Source of the DNA: Dysgonomonadaceae bacterium PH5-43
GTDB taxonomy: Bacteria; Bacteroidota; Bacteroidia; Bacteroidales; Azobacteroidaceae
Direction of reading: 5' to 3'
Assembly: GCA_029916745.1 (NCBI GenBank)
Contig: JARXWK010000012.1
Span: 1 to 64,000, forward strand
Length of the DNA stretch: 64,000 bases
Part shown: in pieces, positions 9,534 to 17,745 of the stretch
Numbering within the stretch: the stretch's first letter is position 1
Layout: each line of letters begins with the position of its first letter
Notes under the pieces: model-generated
The model's database searches: none
Told to the model about the DNA's origin: nothing
The model's input: the letters and a program-made list of their open reading frames with translations, nothing else
Translations under genes and position numbers: made by a program

Positions 9534-10913
9534 TTATTTATTCCAAATACCTTTACCTTTATTGTTTATTAACTTCCGTAGTTGTATAGGTGCCCAAATC
9601 ATTCTTGGTATATACACTAATATTGGGGCTATTACTATTCCTATGGTTCCGTATAAATCTCCAAGGAAAATGGCTACAGGGATAAACAATATAATTTCTA
9701 ATACAGAACTATAAACTTGTAACTTAACCTTTCCTATGCCATTAAGGGGGTAAATGTTCATATTAAGCCAACATAACACGCAAGTATATACACATACACA
9801 AGCCGATAGAGAGAATGATATTTCAAGTACATTGTCGCTCTCCATCCAGTTATTAATCCAAATATGATACAGTATGGGAGATAAAAACAGAATAATTACC
9901 TCTAAGATAACATAAGCAATAAAGAGTTTATACATTGCTTTTACTGTTTTTGTCATCCAAACGCTATCTTGTTTGGCGTATGCATCGGTAAATGAAGCCC
10001 AAGTGGGGAATATAATTATATTCATTATGTTGTACAGTATGGCAAATAAGCGGAAAGTTGTGTTGAAGTAGGTAACTTCTGTAGGTCCTACGGCTCTTTG
10101 TATGAAAAAGGGTAGGGTGTAAGTTATTAGAAGTGCGGCTATTGACGCTATGAAGAATTTTATTCCTAAATTCATCATACTTTTTCCTACTCCTAAGTTT
10201 ACGTATCTGAAAGATGGTCGCCACTGTTTGTATCTTGTTGCAAACATATAAATAGTAAATCCAAGACTTACAGCTATAGGACAAAAAAGAGTTACCAACC
10301 CTAAAGAAATCAAAGAGGGAGGAGTTGTTTTAGATAAAATAAAGATACCGATGAGTACGAATATCTGTCCGACTAAATCCATAACAGAACCAATAGCTGG
10401 TCTTTGGTCGGCAGCAGCAACCGATTTTAGTATGTTTAGAACGAAGTTCAGGCAAAAGAAAACAATAAATATTTTCACTAACCCAGATACTTCATCGGCA
10501 TATATATCAGGTATTGCTCCTAATATTTTCATCCAATCGAGATGAGGGTTTATTAGTAAAAATAAAGCGAAAACAACAAGGCATATAATGCTTACTATGG
10601 CATACGTAGAACTAATGTATTTGCGAGCAAGTTCGTTATTGCCTGCGGCTTTAGCTTCGGCTACCTTGTTTTTCATACCATTGCCTAAGCCGATGTCGAA
10701 CAGATACAGCCAAGTAACCAAAGAGTGAATAGTTAACCATATCCCATTACGTTCAGGATTGGCATATCCTATTGTAAGAGGAACAAGTATAACCGAGATA
10801 AGTATGGTTCCTCCCTTAATAATAAAGGATATGGCAATGTTCTTTTTCGCTAATATAGTTCGCTCGTTCCCTTTGCCAAAAAATGTATTTATCTTTTCTT
10901 TTATAAAAGACAT
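9534..10913 (-). CDS. Wzx-like flippase
   Basis: Membrane protein of 459 residues with about 12 hydrophobic segments, of the MATE-like polysaccharide exporter superfamily. The typical first segment pair (GGTILISVILVPLTIGY) and the ERNGIWLTIHSLVTWL region are seen near the N-terminus. It would flip undecaprenyl-linked repeat units to the periplasm. Its start codon overlaps the stop of the Wzz-like gene by one base (TAATG), so the two are translationally coupled. The next gene is the Wzy-like polymerase. Confidence 0.85.
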   Translation of the reverse strand: MSFIKEKINTFFGKGNERTILAKKNIAISFIIKGGTILISVILVPLTIGYANPERNGIWLTIHSLVTWLYLFDIGLGNGMKNKVAEAKAAGNNELARKYISSTYAIVSIICLVVFALFLLINPHLDWMKILGAIPDIYADEVSGLVKIFIVFFCLNFVLNILKSVAAADQRPAIGSVMDLVGQIFVLIGIFILSKTTPPSLISLGLVTLFCPIAVSLGFTIYMFATRYKQWRPSFRYVNLGVGKSMMNLGIKFFIASIAALLITYTLPFFIQRAVGPTEVTYFNTTFRLFAILYNIMNIIIFPTWASFTDAYAKQDSVWMTKTVKAMYKLFIAYVILEVIILFLSPILYHIWINNWMESDNVLEISFSLSACVCVYTCVLCWLNMNIYPLNGIGKVKLQVYSSVLEIILFIPVAIFLGDLYGTIGIVIAPILVYIPRMIWAPIQLRKLINNKGKGIWNK

Positions 10914-12502
10914 TACTGCTTATTTTTCTTCTTTTTTATAAAAGACACTAAGTAAATAAGGACGATAGGAATAACACCACCTCCAAAAAATACTATCATT
11001 AAAGCAGTTGTCTTTAACGATGGCGATACTCTTTTGTTTACAATGTATGGTTCGTTTATTATTTTTAGTTTAGGCAAAATGTTAACGCCTTTTATAGCCG
11101 ATTGTTCTCTCATTTCTAAAAGGAAAACATAAAGGTTTTGTTGAAGTCGTTGTTCTCTTTTAAGATTGATATAATCTTTTTCTATCTTAGGAACGTTTTT
11201 TAGTTTATCATTAAACTCGCTATCTTTTTTCTTAATGCTGGCTAAAGATATTTCAAGTCCTTCTTGAATATTTTTGACCGACTTAATAAGGTTGTTCCTT
11301 AACAGGTCAATCTGATTAGTTATCGAACCAATTACCGCACTTTGCCCGTTACTTTCTTTAAGCATATCGCTTCTTCTTATTAAGTGATTGTTGTAGTTTG
11401 TTATTGCAGAAGCTATACTTGCATCGTTTAGCACTAAGTTGAAAGGAATAAGAGAGTATTTATTGCTCTCGTTTTCTATATGATTTATTAATATGTTCGC
11501 AACGTCTAACTGTGTTTGAGCCTCTATTAATTTAGATTGTAATTCTCCTGATGAAGTTAAATAGTATTGAACGTCGGCTTCTATTTCGGTTAAGTTATAG
11601 CTTTCTTTGAATTGCTCTATACCTGTGTCGGCATTAAGGAGTAGACGTTCAACTTCGTTTAGTCTGTATTCGATGTATTCGGTTGTTTTGCGTGTAACCA
11701 AACTTTTGTCTTTTATCCATTCTGTGTTGTAAATGTTGATTAATTCTCTTAATAGTTTTTTTGCGAATACAGTGTTTTCTTCCGAATATTCTAAGTTTAT
11801 TAAGTCAGAAGTTTTCTTCATAAAGTCGATGTTCATAGCTTCTTGGAAGAACTGAGCTACAACATCGTAGTTGTAATAAGAAATGATAAAATTAGAAGGG
11901 TAGCTATAGTTATCATAAAGAGGAGTTTTCTCAAAAGTATAATTACCCCATATTGTTTCTATTGTAGCAGGAAGTGATGCTACTTCAAAAGTACCCACTT
12001 TCTTTTTGCCTGCTTTCATCTTTATCTTTATTTTATCATCTTTTATATTTAACTTAAACTGTATCTTGGCGGTAATGGTATCATTCATCAAAGGGTCTAC
12101 AACTAAGGCAATAGGTGAATGGTCGTATAGTTTAGTCTTTTTTATTCCTAAGAATGAAGATTCTTCATATATTTTATTTAGCTCGAAATTTTCAACGAGT
12201 TGTTTCATATTACCATGAGACCTTAACTTTATCGACTCGTCTTCTATGTTTTGAGAACCTCCACCAAATCCGAAAGAACTTAACAATGATGAGTTGCTTG
12301 AAATATTACCTCCAGTAAGCGATTCGTCGTCTCTTAAACTAACCTGAGCTTTTACACTCCAAACACGAGGTGCTGTTTTTAAGTAGATAATTCCTAAAAC
12401 ACCACATACGCCTAAGCTTATTACGAAATAAATCCAGTGTTTAAGAGCGTATTGTATCGCATCTATAATTTGTTCTTTTGTGCTTTTATTTTGAGTATCC
12501 AT
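10913..12502 (-). CDS. Wzz-like chain-length/co-polymerase protein
   Basis: Inner-membrane polysaccharide co-polymerase, 529 residues. One transmembrane helix near residues 20-40, a long periplasmic region with strong coiled-coil character (about 250-460), and a second helix at about 495-520 followed by a Lys-rich tail. There is no C-terminal BY-kinase domain, so any tyrosine kinase partner must be encoded elsewhere. It lies directly after the Wza-like gene, with which it would form the envelope-spanning export complex, and controls chain length. Confidence 0.85.
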   Translation of the reverse strand: MDTQNKSTKEQIIDAIQYALKHWIYFVISLGVCGVLGIIYLKTAPRVWSVKAQVSLRDDESLTGGNISSNSSLLSSFGFGGGSQNIEDESIKLRSHGNMKQLVENFELNKIYEESSFLGIKKTKLYDHSPIALVVDPLMNDTITAKIQFKLNIKDDKIKIKMKAGKKKVGTFEVASLPATIETIWGNYTFEKTPLYDNYSYPSNFIISYYNYDVVAQFFQEAMNIDFMKKTSDLINLEYSEENTVFAKKLLRELINIYNTEWIKDKSLVTRKTTEYIEYRLNEVERLLLNADTGIEQFKESYNLTEIEADVQYYLTSSGELQSKLIEAQTQLDVANILINHIENESNKYSLIPFNLVLNDASIASAITNYNNHLIRRSDMLKESNGQSAVIGSITNQIDLLRNNLIKSVKNIQEGLEISLASIKKKDSEFNDKLKNVPKIEKDYINLKREQRLQQNLYVFLLEMREQSAIKGVNILPKLKIINEPYIVNKRVSPSLKTTALMIVFFGGGVIPIVLIYLVSFIKKKKNKQ

Positions 12503-12529
12503 ATTTATTATCCTTGTTTTATCTTGTTT

Positions 12530-13327
12530 TTATTTAGTGGCGATACTTATTACTGTTGCAATAACAGATACGGCAGAGAATATAACAGAAGCTAAAGATA
12601 TGCTGAAGTTTTCGGCAGCTCCAAAGCGGCTGGCTTTCTTTTTAGTATCGTTAGGTTCTATATAAATTACGTCGTTTTGTTGAAGATAGAAGTAAGGAGA
12701 AGTGATGAAGTCAGACTTAGTTAGGTCGTAAGTATGAAATTCTTTCTCTCCATTATTATCACGTATTAATAAAATATTTTCTCTTTTACCATATATAGTA
12801 AGGTCACCAGCTGCTCCAATGGCATCTAATATCGAAAGGCGTTCATCGCCAGTGCTTATGGGTCCAGGTCTGTTTACTTCTCCTAATACAGAAACCTTGA
12901 ATGATGCTATCTGAAGATTTATGATAGGATTGGCTATCTGAGTCGATATTTTTGCTTTTAATAAGTCGGTAGCCTCCGAACGTGTTAAGCCTTCTAATTT
13001 TACTAAGCCCAAAACAGGGAAGTCTATATATCCGTCTTTGTTTACTCTGTAGGTTTGCATGCCTGCCGATTGAACATTACCTCCGTCGGATAAGTAGTTT
13101 GTCATAGGTAGGTTAAACTGAGCCACCAGAGTTTGATCGAGTATTGGAGATGAAACAGTTATTCTTAACCTGTCGTTTGCTTTAATAGTGGGTTCGTAAG
13201 CGAAGTAAGCGTCATCTACACTTGTGATTTTTTCGTAATCTTGAAAGTAAGAAACGTTTTTAGGGGCAGATTTACAAGAGAGTAGTAAAATGCCAACCGA
13301 CATTATTAAAATTAGTTTTAATTTCAT
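12530..13327 (-). CDS. Wza-like polysaccharide export lipoprotein
   Basis: Outer-membrane polysaccharide export protein, 265 residues. Signal peptide with lipobox Cys18 (LLLSC), the Poly_export domain (about residues 45-145, with YEPTIKANDRLRI), then an SLBB domain (about 148-230, with VLGEVNRPGPI), and a hydrophobic C-terminal helix (about 240-262) like the outer-membrane helix of Wza. It is the first gene of the operon, with a TAnnTTTG promoter just upstream at 13360-13367. Confidence 0.9.
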   Translation of the reverse strand: MKLKLILIMSVGILLLSCKSAPKNVSYFQDYEKITSVDDAYFAYEPTIKANDRLRITVSSPILDQTLVAQFNLPMTNYLSDGGNVQSAGMQTYRVNKDGYIDFPVLGLVKLEGLTRSEATDLLKAKISTQIANPIINLQIASFKVSVLGEVNRPGPISTGDERLSILDAIGAAGDLTIYGKRENILLIRDNNGEKEFHTYDLTKSDFITSPYFYLQQNDVIYIEPNDTKKKASRFGAAENFSISLASVIFSAVSVIATVISIATK

Positions 13328-13359
13328 ATTGTTATATTAAGTAAGTTATATTCAAATTG

Positions 13360-13367
13360 CAAAGATA
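13360..13367 (-). promoter_or_regulatory. -7 element, exopolysaccharide operon
   Basis: TATCTTTG on the minus strand, the Bacteroidota TAnnTTTG element, 33 bases before the Wza-like gene. It is the only promoter candidate I see for the seven-gene operon and is divergent from the one at 13430. Confidence 0.65.
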
Positions 13368-13429
13368 TTCTTTTCTATAAAAAGAAACGAATAATACTGA
13401 AAAATAGTATAAGGGATTTCTTTTTTTTA

Positions 13430-13437
13430 TACATTTG
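13430..13437 (+). promoter_or_regulatory. -7 element, HU-SPOR gene
   Basis: TACATTTG only four bases before the ATG at 13442. Transcription would begin at or next to the start codon, giving a leaderless or nearly leaderless mRNA. Confidence 0.55.
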
Positions 13438-13441
13438 CAGA

Positions 13442-14404
13442 ATGATTGACGTTTCTATATACATAACTTATTTATTAACAGAACACGAATGTGTGATTCT
13501 GCCTGATTTTGGTGCGTTTATAGTATCTGACAAAAAGAAGATATATAATTTGCAAGCAGAGCCTACAACTCCACCTGCCAAAGTGGTAAGCTTTAATTCG
13601 GATATAAATCATAACGATGGTTTGCTTATCACAACTATATCTAAATTGGAAAGAATAACATACAATGAAGCGTCTGATATAGTTAAGGGATATATATCAA
13701 ACCTTATGTTGCAGATAGAACAATATAATAAGGTGACAATATCGTGGCTTGGTAAACTATCTTTATCCGAAGATAATAAAATTACATTTTCTCCATATGT
13801 ACAGTTAAGTTGTAATGTTACAAACTTTGGGTTGAACGAATTCCATTTTCCTACTTTATCTGAAAAAAGAGAGGCAGAAAGTGCTGCTCTACTTGAAGAG
13901 ATAAGCAATGATTTTGAATATCAACCCGAGCCAACGAGCCTGTTTAGGCGAGCGATTTCGGTAGTAGCCGTTGTTGTGGTGTTGTTTTTGGCAGCAATGC
14001 CATTAAATAAAACAATTAATGCCGATTCGCAATCGGCGAGCTTAATCAGTTTTAGTAATAGGATAGAGGCTATCGCCGAAAAACCTGTGGTTGAAGATGC
14101 GGTTGAGGCTGAAGAAGTAATGCCGATAGCCTCTGTTGTTGAGGTAGAAGAGCTGCCTAAACAAAATTTACGTTCTTACCATATAATAGTGTCGAGTTTA
14201 CCTTCGCTTCAAGCAGCACAAAATAGTTTGAACGAATACAAAGAGTTAGGTTTTAATGAAGCAACAGTGGTAAGTTCAGGAGATAAAAATAGAATTTCGG
14301 TTAAAATGTTTAACAACAAGCAAGAAGCTGAAATTTATCTCGAACAATTCAGAGCCGACAATCCGAAATGTTCTAAAGCATGGCTGTTAAGTCAGAGAAA
14401 CTAA
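13442..14404 (+). CDS. HU-like domain membrane protein with SPOR domain
   Basis: Protein of 320 residues. Residues 1-130 resemble the paired HU-like DNA-binding domains seen in Bacteroidota (opening MIDVSIYITYLLTEHECVIL, then PDFGAF). A single transmembrane helix follows at about 177-193, then a Glu/Val-rich linker, and a SPOR domain at about 243-320 which in other proteins binds denuded peptidoglycan. The layout suggests a membrane protein joining DNA or a protein partner in the cytoplasm to the septal wall; that is inference. The start is supported by the family N-terminus although the promoter is almost on top of it. Confidence 0.8.
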   Translation: MIDVSIYITYLLTEHECVILPDFGAFIVSDKKKIYNLQAEPTTPPAKVVSFNSDINHNDGLLITTISKLERITYNEASDIVKGYISNLMLQIEQYNKVTISWLGKLSLSEDNKITFSPYVQLSCNVTNFGLNEFHFPTLSEKREAESAALLEEISNDFEYQPEPTSLFRRAISVVAVVVVLFLAAMPLNKTINADSQSASLISFSNRIEAIAEKPVVEDAVEAEEVMPIASVVEVEELPKQNLRSYHIIVSSLPSLQAAQNSLNEYKELGFNEATVVSSGDKNRISVKMFNNKQEAEIYLEQFRADNPKCSKAWLLSQRN

Positions 14405-14445
14405 AATAAATTCTTGTTAAGGCTTGCGATACAAAAACTTTATTG

Positions 14446-14453
14446 TACCTTTG
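14446..14453 (+). promoter_or_regulatory. -7 element, rpsP
   Basis: TACCTTTG, a full match to TAnnTTTG, 40 bases before rpsP. Confidence 0.7.
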
Positions 14454-14493
14454 CAGCCGCTAATACATTTTTTTAATTTAATAAATATTACAG

Positions 14494-15072
14494 ATGGCAA
14501 CTAAAATTAGATTGCAAAGACATGGTCGCAAAGGGTACGCGTTTTACCACATCGTGATCGCAGATAGCAGAGCTCCACGTGATGGAAGGTTTATTGAAAG
14601 GATTGGAACATACAATCCAAACACTAATCCTGCTACAGTAGATTTAAAATTTGATAGAGCTTTGTATTGGATACAAGTAGGGGCTCAACCTACAGACACA
14701 ACAAGAAATATTCTTTCTGGCGAAGGAGTACTATTGAAAAAACACCTATTAGGTGGTGTTGCAAAAGGTGCTTTCACAGAAGCAGAAGCAGAAGTTAAAT
14801 TCGAAGCTTGGAAGAAAGAAAAAACAAATGCTACAACAGCAACAGTAAGCAAACTTGCTGACGAAAAGACTAAAGAAGCTAAAGCTCGTTTAGAGGCAGA
14901 AAAAGCTGTAAACAAAGCTAAGGCAGATGCTTTGGCTGCAAAAAGAGCAGATGCTAAACTTCAAGAAGAAGAGGCAGCAGCCGCTGCGGCAGCAGAAGCA
15001 GCAGCAACTGTTGAAGAAGCTCCTGCAACGGAAGAAGCTCCAGCAGAAGAAACTCCTGCAACTGAAGCTTAA
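14494..15072 (+). CDS. rpsP: 30S ribosomal protein S16
   Basis: Small-subunit ribosomal protein, 192 residues. Residues 1 to about 80 are the S16 fold ([40 protein letters not shown]). The remaining about 110 residues are a Lys/Glu/Ala-rich, probably helical tail ending in repeated APAEE-type segments; E. coli S16 has about 82 residues, so the tail more than doubles the length, as is usual in Bacteroidota. It has its own promoter and a terminator and is not linked here to rimM or trmD. Confidence 0.97.
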   Translation: MATKIRLQRHGRKGYAFYHIVIADSRAPRDGRFIERIGTYNPNTNPATVDLKFDRALYWIQVGAQPTDTTRNILSGEGVLLKKHLLGGVAKGAFTEAEAEVKFEAWKKEKTNATTATVSKLADEKTKEAKARLEAEKAVNKAKADALAAKRADAKLQEEEAAAAAAAEAAATVEEAPATEEAPAEETPATEA

Positions 15073-15093
15073 TAGTTTTTTGTTAAAAGATAG

Positions 15094-15126
15094 AAAAGAC
15101 AGTCCTAAAGGGCTGTCTTTTTTTGT
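15094..15126 (+). terminator. Terminator of rpsP
   Basis: AAAAGACAG pairs with CTGTCTTTT across a short loop, followed by a run of T. Confidence 0.85.
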
Positions 15127-15428
15127 CTCGCTATGTGAAAAACACTTTGATTATGTCTTTTTTCTTAAGATTATTAATTGTAGCAAAACTGATTTGAGAA
15201 ATTTTACGGTGAAGGCAGGTGAAAAAGCTTGCCTTCACACTTTTCCTTTACTGCTCAATGAGTTGCAAAATGTGAAGGGTGAAAAATAAAACTCCCTGTA
15301 GAGCGTGCTAAAGCGCAAGTTAAATGATAAAAAAACAGACTGTATTTTTTGAAAAAGACACCGAGGTTTGAGGAGAAACACAGTCAGATTTTTTTGAAAC
15401 AAAGTGAGATTATTTCTCCTTTTATATT
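15127..15428. other. Gene-free region after rpsP
   Basis: No gene is apparent. A 9-bp perfect hairpin (GTGAAGGCA/TGCCTTCAC) lies at 15209-15238. Around 15330-15400 an ACACCGAG motif and an AAACAGACTG/CAGTCAGA pair recall the intergenic elements at 30.8 and 58.0 kb, but the match is short. Confidence 0.4.
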
Positions 15429-16655
15429 TCATTTCATTATAAGTTGCGTAAGATTTTCTTCGTCGAATATTTCATTTGCAATATCAAATAGCAAGTCGGC
15501 ATTAAGTAGGTCTAACTTGCGGTAAGTTTCGGATAAACTATCGTATTTGTTGAAATGAAGAAAGCTTTTACCCATATTTAGGGCTAAGTTTTCTTTGTTG
15601 TCGCGAGAAATGCCTAACTGACCTTTTAGTTGTTTTAGTGCAGCATTAAACTGAGATGATGTGAGTTTTGTGTCTCTTAGTCTTTTTAATTCCTTATGTA
15701 TTAACGATAAGCAACGGTCTACGTTGTTGTGGTCGGAGCCGAAGTAAATGCTAAAAACACCAGAGTCGCTATATGAAGTAATACTTGATTCTACGGTGTA
15801 AACCAAGCCGTTCTTTTCTCTTAACTGTATATTTAAGCGACTATTCATACCAGGTCCTCCAAGTATGTTGTTTAGTAAGTATAAGCCAAGTCGTTTCTTG
15901 TCGTAGAAATCGTAACCACGACCACCTATCATTACGTGAGATTGATAAAGGTTATTGTTTACGAGTTTGTTTTCCGCTTTATTTATTTCAGGGGTAACTC
16001 TTTGTCTGTATGAGTTGCAAGTTGAGGTCTTGTTGGAAAAGTATTTGTTAGCCAAACGAATTATTTTGTTCAATGGAGTTTTACCGTGAAAGAAAAACAC
16101 CATATTGTCGGGGCGATAAAATTCATTTACAAACTTAAGGCACTCAGTAGAGTTTATTTTATTTAAGCTTTCTTCTTCCCCTAATATATTGTGTCCGATT
16201 TCGTTGTTGGCGAATAATATATTTTCAAACTCGTCGTATATAAGCTCCGATGGATTGTCTTTATATGAATTTATTTCGTCGATTATAACTTCTCGTTCTT
16301 TGTCTACTTCTACTTGTGGAAACTGAGAGTTGAAAATAAGGTCTGATAGCAATTCTATAGCTCTTTCGGTATCTTCGTTAAGAGCTACTGCATAAAGAAA
16401 AGTTTCTTCTTTGGTGGTGTAGGCGTTTAGTTCTCCGCCAACATTTTCCATACGATTTATTATGTGCCACGATTTACGTTTCTCCGTTCCTTTAAATAAA
16501 GTATGTTCAACGAAGTGAGCTAACCCAAATTCTGATGGGGTTTTCTCGTCTCGGGTACCAGCATTAACAGCAAAGCCGCAATAAGCAACAGCCGATTGCG
16601 ATGGTAGATATATTATTTTTAAGCCGTTGGATAAAGAAAAAGATTCGTATTCCAT
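15429..16655 (-). CDS. M16 family zinc peptidase
   Basis: Processing-peptidase-like metalloprotease of 408 residues. The inverted zinc motif H47-F-V-E50-H51 is present and the third ligand E127 lies exactly 76 residues after H51 (HxxEH-x75-E), so the active half is intact. The length corresponds to a single-chain M16B type (about 400-430 residues). No signal peptide is visible, suggesting cytoplasmic action on peptides. A strong hairpin separates it from the upstream HIT gene, so it is probably transcribed on its own. Confidence 0.9.
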   Translation of the reverse strand: MEYESFSLSNGLKIIYLPSQSAVAYCGFAVNAGTRDEKTPSEFGLAHFVEHTLFKGTEKRKSWHIINRMENVGGELNAYTTKEETFLYAVALNEDTERAIELLSDLIFNSQFPQVEVDKEREVIIDEINSYKDNPSELIYDEFENILFANNEIGHNILGEEESLNKINSTECLKFVNEFYRPDNMVFFFHGKTPLNKIIRLANKYFSNKTSTCNSYRQRVTPEINKAENKLVNNNLYQSHVMIGGRGYDFYDKKRLGLYLLNNILGGPGMNSRLNIQLREKNGLVYTVESSITSYSDSGVFSIYFGSDHNNVDRCLSLIHKELKRLRDTKLTSSQFNAALKQLKGQLGISRDNKENLALNMGKSFLHFNKYDSLSETYRKLDLLNADLLFDIANEIFDEENLTQLIMK

Positions 16656-16667
16656 TGTTGAAAGATT

Positions 16668-16705
16668 AAAGGTGAAAAATAATTGTTATTTTATTTTTCA
16701 CCTTT
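16668..16705 (-). terminator. Hairpin between HIT and M16 genes
   Basis: A perfect 15-bp stem, 16668-16682 with 16691-16705 (AAAGGTGAAAAATAA and its complement), 13 bases after the HIT stop. It probably ends the greA-HIT transcript. Confidence 0.65.
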
Positions 16706-16717
16706 TCTGTTTTGTTG

Positions 16718-17107
16718 TTAAAACATAGAGTTTATATTTGTTGCTATTGAGGCAAATTCTTCGGGAGTGAACTTTTTTCTCGGATTAGAAAACGACATAT
16801 CTGACTCGTTTGTTATAGGTATTAAATGAATATGGGCGTGGGGAACTTCCAGACCTATTACTGTAATGCCTATACGTTTGCAATCAATAGCTTTCTCCAT
16901 TGCTTTAGCTACTTTTTTTGCAAATAGCATCATACCGGATAGAGAGTCGTTGTCTAAGTCGAAGATATAGTCTACTTCTTGCTTCGGAATTACTAATGTA
17001 TGTCCTTCTGTTACGGGATTAATATCTAAGAATGCGTAAAAGTTTTCGTCTTCTGCAATCTTGTAGGAAGGTATCTCTCCTGCTATTATCTTACTGAATA
17101 TTGTCAT
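16718..17107 (-). CDS. HIT family nucleotide hydrolase
   Basis: Histidine-triad protein of 129 residues. The catalytic triad H90-A-H92-I-H94 is followed by LIP, and the substrate-binding part DINPVTEGHTLVIPK is present. Members hydrolyse dinucleoside polyphosphates or nucleoside phosphoramidates (Hint type). The start overlaps the greA stop by four bases (ATGA), so it is translated together with greA. Confidence 0.92.
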   Translation of the reverse strand: MTIFSKIIAGEIPSYKIAEDENFYAFLDINPVTEGHTLVIPKQEVDYIFDLDNDSLSGMMLFAKKVAKAMEKAIDCKRIGITVIGLEVPHAHIHLIPITNESDMSFSNPRKKFTPEEFASIATNINSMF

Positions 17108-17574
17108 ATAGATATATCCATTATTTCGAAACTTAGAACTCCAGAGGGAACAGTTATTTCGGCTACATCACCAACTTTTTTACCCATTAAACCTTTGCCT
17201 ATTGGGGTGTTGATAGATATTTTACCAGCTTTAAGGTCTGCTTCAGATTCAGATACTAAAGTGTAGGTAACTGTTTGGTTGTTTTTAGTGTTGCGTATAG
17301 TAACCTTGTTTAATATCTGTACGCTGTCGGTTGAAATCTGACTTTCGTCTATCAGACGGGCTGTTGCTAATACGCTTTTAAGTTGAGCTATTTTAGCTTC
17401 TAAAATTCCTTGAGCTTCTTTTGCTGCATCATATTCAGCATTTTCAGAAAGGTCTCCTTTGTCTCGAGCTTCGGCTATTTGCTTAGTTATCGCAGGGCGT
17501 TGCTCTGATTCCAAAAAATTGATTTCTTCCAATAATTTTTCGTAACCTTCTTTAGTCATATAACTTACTGCCAT
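17104..17574 (-). CDS. greA: Transcription elongation factor GreA
   Basis: Protein of 156 residues, typical GreA length. The N-terminal coiled coil (about 1-75) holds the acidic tip (DKGDLSENAEYDAAKE), which enters the RNA polymerase secondary channel and stimulates cleavage of backtracked transcripts. The C-terminal FKBP-like domain ends with the usual GxKVGDxxEI segment. It is cotranscribed with the HIT gene. Its leader contains a terminator-like hairpin at 17613-17639. Confidence 0.95.
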   Translation of the reverse strand: MAVSYMTKEGYEKLLEEINFLESEQRPAITKQIAEARDKGDLSENAEYDAAKEAQGILEAKIAQLKSVLATARLIDESQISTDSVQILNKVTIRNTKNNQTVTYTLVSESEADLKAGKISINTPIGKGLMGKKVGDVAEITVPSGVLSFEIMDISI

Positions 17575-17612
17575 AATCGTAATTTTTTAATTGTTATTAT
17601 TGTATATAAAAA

Positions 17613-17639
17613 GAATTCCGGCCGTTCTGACCGGAACTC
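17613..17639 (-). terminator. Hairpin in greA leader / after 17746 gene
   Basis: Read on the minus strand, GAGTTCCGG pairs with CCGGAATTC, followed by TTTTT. It lies between the greA promoter at 17677-17684 and the greA start, and also after the stop of the 17746-18918 gene. It may terminate that gene or attenuate greA. Confidence 0.65.
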
Positions 17640-17676
17640 TGATGTTTCAAAAAGTTTTATTATTTTTCGTTCAATG

Positions 17677-17684
17677 CAAAAGTA
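17677..17684 (-). promoter_or_regulatory. -7 element, greA-HIT
   Basis: TACTTTTG on the minus strand, matching TAnnTTTG, about 100 bases before greA. A terminator-like hairpin lies between them. Confidence 0.5.
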
Positions 17685-17745
17685 GTGCTCTTTAAAGTAA
17701 TAATCAAATTAAAAACGATGTTTTATAACATACATTTAACTATTA

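Noticed and set aside
14927-15289. Second frame over the end of rpsP
   Set aside because: It is a Gln/Leu/Lys-rich shadow produced by the repetitive Ala/Glu codons of S16 and runs through the terminator.
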